The translations under genes and the position numbers were made by a program. Below, one piece after another: positions 58,596 to 64,000 of a stretch of 64,000 nucleotides of DNA. Under the pieces are notes generated by a model. That model did not search any database. It was not told where the DNA came from and saw only the letters and a list, made by a program, of their open reading frames with translations. The DNA is from Gloeopeniophorella convolvens (lineage: Eukaryota > Basidiomycota > Agaricomycetes > Russulales), in the NCBI GenBank assembly GCA_022496205.1, contig WTXD01000008.1, positions 186,001 through 250,000 on the forward strand, read 5' to 3'. Numbering within the stretch: the stretch's first letter is position 1; each line of letters begins with the position of its first letter.

Positions 58596-58602
58596 GAGTG
58601 CA
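58596..58602 (-). promoter_or_regulatory. Possible metal response element upstream of peroxidase
   Basis: On the minus strand TGCACTC matches the metal-response consensus TGCRCNC reported upstream of several Mn-peroxidase genes, about 256 bases before the ATG. A degenerate 7-base match is expected by chance fairly often, so this is only suggestive. Confidence 0.25.
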
Positions 58603-59840
58603 CGTCAAATTCAAGTTCACAGAGGAAAGGGGATCCGGGTATGGGTTGTACTGGTGCGACGGGAAAACGGGCATGTGAAGCTGACGAAGACTGTCACAGT
58701 GCCATATGCAAAGCCGAGGCATCCACAGAACAGTCACCGCATTTGTGAAAGTGAGAGAGATGACAACAGCATGAGCACAGTGTTTGACCGGGTACTCCAA
58801 GGTGCGTGTGAGGGGAATTCACAGTGATATTACCGGCGGTACCGAGATCACAGAAGGTATGTACCCCGTCTGGAGATGAAGGTACATATGATGATGACAT
58901 ACCCTTGACGATTGCTTAGCCTCTATGAGCCTGTCTGTTGCCAGAAGAACCTGAGCCCTGGCAAGCCCGCAGCAGTTGACAGGCACAAGCAGACCGACGC
59001 CGTAGTACAAAGTCGTTGAACACTGTACCTGAGAATGTCATAAGCATGCTTCTCCGTGCGGATTTCAAGGTACCGAAGTGGGTCGGGAGAGAAACGAGGT
59101 GAGAACAGATGGGAAGCAGATGGGAAAGGTTACGGTATGGTACTCACACGTCGTCGACGGGAGTACGGTAAGTGAGCTCGGACCGGGTCAAGACCCACGA
59201 TTGTTTGAACGTACCGTTGTCCTGGTGCGTTGGGTTGCGAAACCAGAGCGGGAAGCCCGGACACCCGCATCTATTGCTGAGCGGTATTCTGCTGCAGCTT
59301 GGGGGTCCCAGTTGCTGACGTTACCGGCCTAGGATCCCAGGAGGCGGTAGTCCTGGGAGGTACAGCGAGATGGGGTCAACAGCAGTGCAGTATGCGGCGA
59401 TCTAATTCGCTGAGCAACGACATCCAGACGCTGGCCGCTTATAGACCGGTCGCGACCGCAGAAGAGGCCAGATTGGAGTGCCAGTCGAAGTTTCATCCAG
59501 GTAAGGGCACGAGATGTCTGAGAGTAGACCTGGCATCCATGTCATGCTGTCAAGAGCGGTACCACCAAGCTTGAGCGCTGCAGTTGACCTGACTCGGGAC
59601 CGGGATGAGGGGAGAGTTGCCTCAAAAAGGCAGAGACATGCCCACATTTAGTACAGTGTTATCGGCTGGAGGTGTCCCGTGACTTATTGGACGGGGGCTT
59701 ATCGTGCTTCTCAGAGATCAGGCCTAGAATGGGCTCCTTGGCCACACGCCAGAACTCAGATCACGCCTTATGGCTGCCAGCTCCTCCCGTTATCTGTCTG
59801 TCAGCTTGCTGGCTCTCCTCCTTACCCACCAACCACCACC

Positions 59841-61793
59841 ATGGGTGCCGCGCCTTCTAAGCCTGTCCAACATGTCAAGATCGAGTCTACCGACGAGAAG
59901 CAGAATAAACTAGCCCCGCTGTCGGCCTCCCGCGCTCCAGTCTCTGCCGACGGCTCCTTGTCGTTGAAAAATGTTACTGACTGGGAGGCCGCCGCGTCAG
60001 CTTCCCCCAAGACTCAGCTTGCCCGCGCCATCCTGTCCCACTCAGACATTAGCAGCGCCCTCGTCCGTCGCGAGGCCCAAATCGCAGACGTCCATGTCTT
60101 CAACACTGAGCTCGACTTCAAGACCGGCCCCATCACCAATCAGAGGAGCAGCGGCCGCTGCTGGCTCTTCGCCACAACCAACGTGCTTCGCTATGAGATC
60201 ATGAAGAAGCTTGGCCTTAAAGAGTTCCAGTTGTCCCAGGTGCGTGTCCCCTGTCAGCGGTAAGTTGGTCGTACTGAGAATACGTCATAGTCCTACCTGT
60301 TCTTCTGGGACAAACTGAACAAGGCCAACTACTACCTTGAGCTCTCCATCCAAGAAGCTGACCGTCCGCTCGATGACCGCCTTATTGGACATCTTGCAGG
60401 AGATCTCATCAGCGATGGTGGCCAATGGGACATGGTGGTCAACTTACTTGAGGTATGACATCATCTCGTCTTCTGGGAGGTTACGTTGACGAAGGCCAAC
60501 CTCAGAACTACGGAACAGTCCCCCAGACGATATATCCAGAGTCGACTCACTCGTCCTTGTCCGGGCCATTGAACAAGCTCCTCAAGACCAAACTGCGCGA
60601 GCATGCACTCGTCTTGCGTGACTTGTCGTCCTCGCTCCGTACCTCGGGGCAACTTTCTGAGCGTGACATCCTCGCCACTCTTCGCACGAAGAAAGAAGAG
60701 CTTTTGAGTGAGGTCTACAGCGTCATGAGCGCGACGTTGGGCGTACCGCCGCAGCCCAATGCCAAATTCGTGTGGGACTACTATGACAAGGATGGCAAAG
60801 CAGGGCGATGGGAGGGAACTCCGAAGCAGTTCTATGCGGTATGTCGCGGGCGGACCCGTTGATTCGTCGCACACTGACCCCTTGGCTCGTCCCCATTAGG
60901 CGTTCTCAAACAAGTCTTACCCTGCCGTAGATTCGTTCTCTCTGATCAACGATCCACGCAACGCATACTCAAAGCTTTACACTGTTGACAAGCTTGGAAA
61001 CGTATGGGGTGGAAGACCTGTTCTCTGTTCGTTCAAGTCCCTTAGATTGTTCAGGGCTGTTGCCTCGGTTAACAAGTGAGCAGACGTAAACACGGAGATC
61101 GAGAATCTGAAGAACGCGGTAGTGAAGGTGCGTCTGCTGCCGTTATTCCGCCGTTCGCAGCCAAGAACCGTCACCGGCATCTTTTTCCTCAGACGATCAA
61201 AGCCGGCCAGCCAGTGTTCTTTGGCTGCGATGTTGGTCAGTTCTCGGAAAGGATTTCTGGAATCATGGACACGAATTTATTCGAGTACGAGGCAAGCCGT
61301 CTCCGCTCTGCGCTTCTCACGTGCGGCCACGAATCTTAACACAACCACCTATAGAATGCATTCGATATCTCCCTTTCGCTATCCAAAGCCGATCGCTTGC
61401 GCACAAATGAGTCGGCGATGACCCATGCGATGGTTATCTCCGGCGTCCACCTTGACCCGCAAACTGGCAAGCCGCTGCGCTACAAGGTGGAGAACTCCTG
61501 GGGTGAGGCAAGCGGAGACAAGGGATTCTTCGTTATGTCCGACCGGTGGTTCGACGAGTGAGCTTGTTTTGGTCTGTCCTACTGCGTCACACGCTCACGT
61601 CGCGTTCTTCTTTCTCCGCAGATTCGTCTATCAAGTAGTTGTACCCAAAGCTCTGGCTCCCAAGGATCTCGTGAAAGTGTTTGAGGGTGGTGAAAAGGTC
61701 GTACTCCCGCCTTGGGATCCTATGGTCGGTGTCCGGTCTGTATAGCCTGGCCCTGCGCTCACAAGCTTATCTCCGCAGGGTTCGCTGGCGTAA
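59841..61793 (+). CDS. Bleomycin hydrolase (cysteine aminopeptidase, C1B family)
   Basis: Predicted 494-residue self-compartmentalising cysteine peptidase of the bleomycin hydrolase/Gal6 (Lap3) family, a cytosolic hexamer with aminopeptidase activity. Exons are 59841-60239, 60291-60452, 60506-60838, 60900-61026, 61084-61127, 61193-61291, 61355-61557, 61622-61724 and 61779-61793. The nucleophile lies in NQRSSGRCWLFATTN, with NYGTVPQTIYPES, PVFFGCDVG, the active-site histidine in SAMTHAMVISGVH and the asparagine in YKVENSWGE. The C-terminus WDPMGSLA matches the usual family end, where the last residues sit in the active site. The start MGAAPSK fits an N-myristoylation motif, unusual for this family. 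The intron after GAG at 61291 seems to use a GC donor. Confidence 0.93.
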
Positions 61794-62735
61794 AGCATCG
61801 TTTCAAATTGCGCACTGTAGAATTGACCTGTGTACTTGTAATGCATGCCTGTACATGACCGGGGCGGTCGAACGATTATGATTGTAAATGTGGGGGTTCC
61901 GTAGCGACTCGTCCGATGCGTCTGGACCCTTGAATCTGCTGAAGGTTATAGAATCCCGCGAAGCTGGCAGTCGCTCGGCCACAATATCGCCTGCGCGCGA
62001 AGGTTGGATAAGGTGAACGTAAGTGAGAGCTTCCCGATCGGGGTAGCGGCGGTTGCCATATTTCATCAGATTGGCGACTGCGCTTATGATTGGTTGCATG
62101 TGCAGTCTGCCATAACAGGGACCGCAGCACCCGGACACCCTCGGACATCCAGCTATCCTTGGATCATCTTTCGGAGGAAGTTCAGACGATCGTCAACGGG
62201 TGCTCTGAGGCAGGGTCTCAATTCGTTCCAAGGGCGTCATTTCTGTATCTTCACGTGGACAGAGTTGATGCGAGGGGAAGAACGTTTCTGGAAAAAGGTC
62301 TTGATGCCTGATTGACGACGGCGGCCATGGACAAGAGGAACCTAATTTTTTTTTCTCAGACGCCGTTGAATTTGGGGCCAATTATTGCGACCCTCGGCAT
62401 TTGGTCATTAGACATGGTCTTCCTCCGTAGCCAGCTTCGCCGGAGAAACCGTTTCCCCCATCCAGACGACAAAGAAGTGACGAGAGCACACCCTCTCTCG
62501 ACGAGCTCTTCGTCTTCTTCCCAAACCAACATTTACGACGACGGGCCCGCGCAGCGCGTTGACGCCCTTGTGGTTCGTGGTTGACCTGGTAACTGCACAG
62601 GCAGTTTGCCCCTTCCCTTCTTCTCTGCACTGTCAACCTCATCCCCCAGAGACGTAGTCCTGTGCCGTAGTCGCGAAGTTTGCGCTTCTTTCCTCGAAGA
62701 ACACCCGCGTCATCAGTGCTTCTAGCTGCCAAACA
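61794..62735. other. Intergenic, nothing recognised
   Basis: A 942-base gap between the bleomycin hydrolase gene and the last plus-strand gene. It has a short T-run near 62347 and a pyrimidine-rich stretch near 62600-62720 upstream of the next ATG. Short frames (62312-62584 and others) have no motif. Confidence 0.45.
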
Positions 62736-64000
62736 ATGTCGCATTTTGAACGGGACAATTCCGCACGCGAGGAGGTTATGTCGCAGTACTCCGTGTTGTA
62801 AGTCGTCCTAGTTCGCTCCGTCTTGGAAGCGCACCCGTTAAACGCGTCGTATATACGCAGCTCTGACGGTTCTGCTTCTGAGGACCTTCTTTCAAAACTT
62901 CACGACTTCCCTCATGTCCCTAACGATGACGAGCCTCTGACTGCAAAATTTGCACCGACCATCTATGAGGATGAGGACGAAGACGACGTCCTGGGCAGGG
63001 GCGATGCTAGCGAGTTGCCACTTTCAATTGGCAGCGCATCGAGGGGGATGCTCGCAGCTCCGCCTGAGAAAGAGAAGGACGTTGGTCCGCTTCTTGATGC
63101 TTCCGAAGTCTTACGCGCGTATGTGGTTCTTTGCGCTCGCGTGGCCATGATTTAACAAAAAGCCTCTGCTTCACCGATTCACAGCCATCCGGGGTTGCTC
63201 ATGGAACACTTTGACCCCTCCACCAACGTTCACACGTTCAAGATTACTTATCCTCAGCGCTCGCAACACGAGGGTCTGCAGCTCCCGTCGCCCGACACCC
63301 CGAACCTGAGCAACGGCAGCAGGTGAGTGTTAAATAAGCTGTCTAGGCTCGTGCAGTTCTGAGGATCAAGATCAGCACCTCGTCTCCGCTCATCACTTCC
63401 CCGCAAACGTTACTTGCGAGTTCATCAAACGGATCTAGTCCCTCATCCTCTCATATACTTGATCGCCACGAATCACTAGCACCCAATGGCCTGCACCGAG
63501 CCTCGAGTTCAGCATCCTCCTCGACGTCCGATTCCTCCCGCCTGGCATATCGAGGGCCACCTGTGCTTCGTCGAAGGGCGAGTGAGCTCTCAGATCGGCT
63601 ACCGTCATGGGAATCACAGTATGCCACGGCTCAACACGGCCGAGGTGCCTCATCTCCTGCTACCCCATCACCGACCCAACCTTCGTCAGGCGCCACAGCC
63701 TCTACGGCAGACAAGCTGGCGCGCCGCTTCGCATATCAACCAGCTTTAGCCTCGCCCGAGTCGGAGGATGCGTCTTCCCGCCCCGTGTCGACATCGACTT
63801 CGCGCGTGCCAGATGCTCCACAGTCACGTGGCGCCGCCCTCTCTTCAGATGAGCTCACGGCGTTCCGAGAGTTCCTCACCCGGCGCGCGGAGGACGTGTT
63901 GATGGACGCGCGGCATCTGGACACATCGCCCGTTTCGGGACGGTCAGCATACGGCCACCTAAATTCCGCGGGCAGCTTCCGCGACGACACCGCGAGCGAT
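62736..64000 (+). CDS. Start of an unrecognised Ser-rich protein gene, truncated by the window end
   Basis: The 5' part of a gene that continues past the window. Exons begin at 62736 (ATG) and are joined across a short intron after SQYSV, another after LDASEVLRA, and a third after NGSS; the fourth exon is open to the edge. The encoded N-terminus has an acidic segment (about residues 45-75, including EDEDEDDV), then HPGLLMEHFDPS and FKITYPQRSQ. A long Ser/Pro/Thr-rich region with scattered basic patches follows, then SDELTAFREFLTRRAEDVLMDARHLD near the edge, which may begin an ordered domain. No signal peptide or membrane helix is seen in the visible part. I do not recognise the family; the deciding domain probably lies downstream. 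Confidence 0.65.

Larger units (their letters stand above)
58341..59840. other. Intergenic region with peroxidase promoter
   Basis: A 1.5-kb gap, the largest in the window, between the peroxidase gene (minus) and the bleomycin hydrolase gene (plus), with the promoters of both. I looked for a second peroxidase copy or fragment and found none. Small frames on either strand lack motifs. Confidence 0.5.

Noticed and set aside
58537..59647. Possible remnant of a second peroxidase gene
   Set aside because: Peroxidase genes often occur in tandem, so I looked for heme-pocket or Mn-site motifs on both strands here and found none.

Overview
The window is nuclear DNA from a filamentous basidiomycete, very probably a wood-decaying agaricomycete. 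Almost every gene is cut by short introns of about 45 to 70 bases, the intergenic gaps are short, and there are no operons, ribosome-binding sites or bacterial signals. A secreted class II peroxidase with the features of a short manganese peroxidase points to a white-rot lifestyle. All models were built by eye: exons were joined at GT-AG (occasionally GC-AG) borders that keep the frame and restore family motifs. Where all exons could be summed, the coding length was checked to be a multiple of three.

Layout. 0.1-7.5 kb: paraoxonase-like lactonase/arylesterase, Nha1-type Na+/H+ antiporter, an uncharacterised Pro/Ser-rich protein (minus) and a Cys-rich single-pass membrane protein. 7.7-16.4 kb: TFIIH subunit SSL1 (minus), TCP11-domain protein (minus), NIPA-type Mg2+ transporter and a DUF262 (GmrSD/ParB-like) protein. 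17.3-21.6 kb: a small secreted protein, DCC1 (minus) and a mitochondrial-type CDF transporter (minus). 22.2-29.7 kb: a 1,715-residue Sec7-PH protein and a flavin-reductase-like protein (both minus). 30.8-39.8 kb: maleylacetate reductase, a P-loop NTPase (minus) and one 6-kb gene that joins a cellular RNA-dependent RNA polymerase to a superfamily 1 helicase. 40.3-43.7 kb: two paralogous WHPD(K/R)F-domain genes facing each other around a MIA40 gene. 44.8-51.7 kb: a Ser-rich cell-surface protein and a P5B ATPase (both minus). 52.3-56.4 kb: mitochondrial dehydrogenase kinase, a hypothetical gene and a mitochondrial DnaJ protein (minus). 56.8-64 kb: manganese peroxidase (minus), bleomycin hydrolase, and the start of a Ser-rich gene that runs off the window.

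Most genes are unrelated housekeeping or accessory functions. The standout is the RdRP-helicase fusion at 33855-39826. In fission yeast (Rdp1 and Hrr1) and Neurospora (SAD-1 and SAD-3) the two activities are separate proteins that act together in small-RNA silencing; here they are predicted as one 1,691-residue chain. Other points of interest are a Sec7 domain without its catalytic glutamate, five inferred GC-AG introns, very short exons (7, 13 and 16 bases), and a domesticated prokaryotic-type DUF262 protein.
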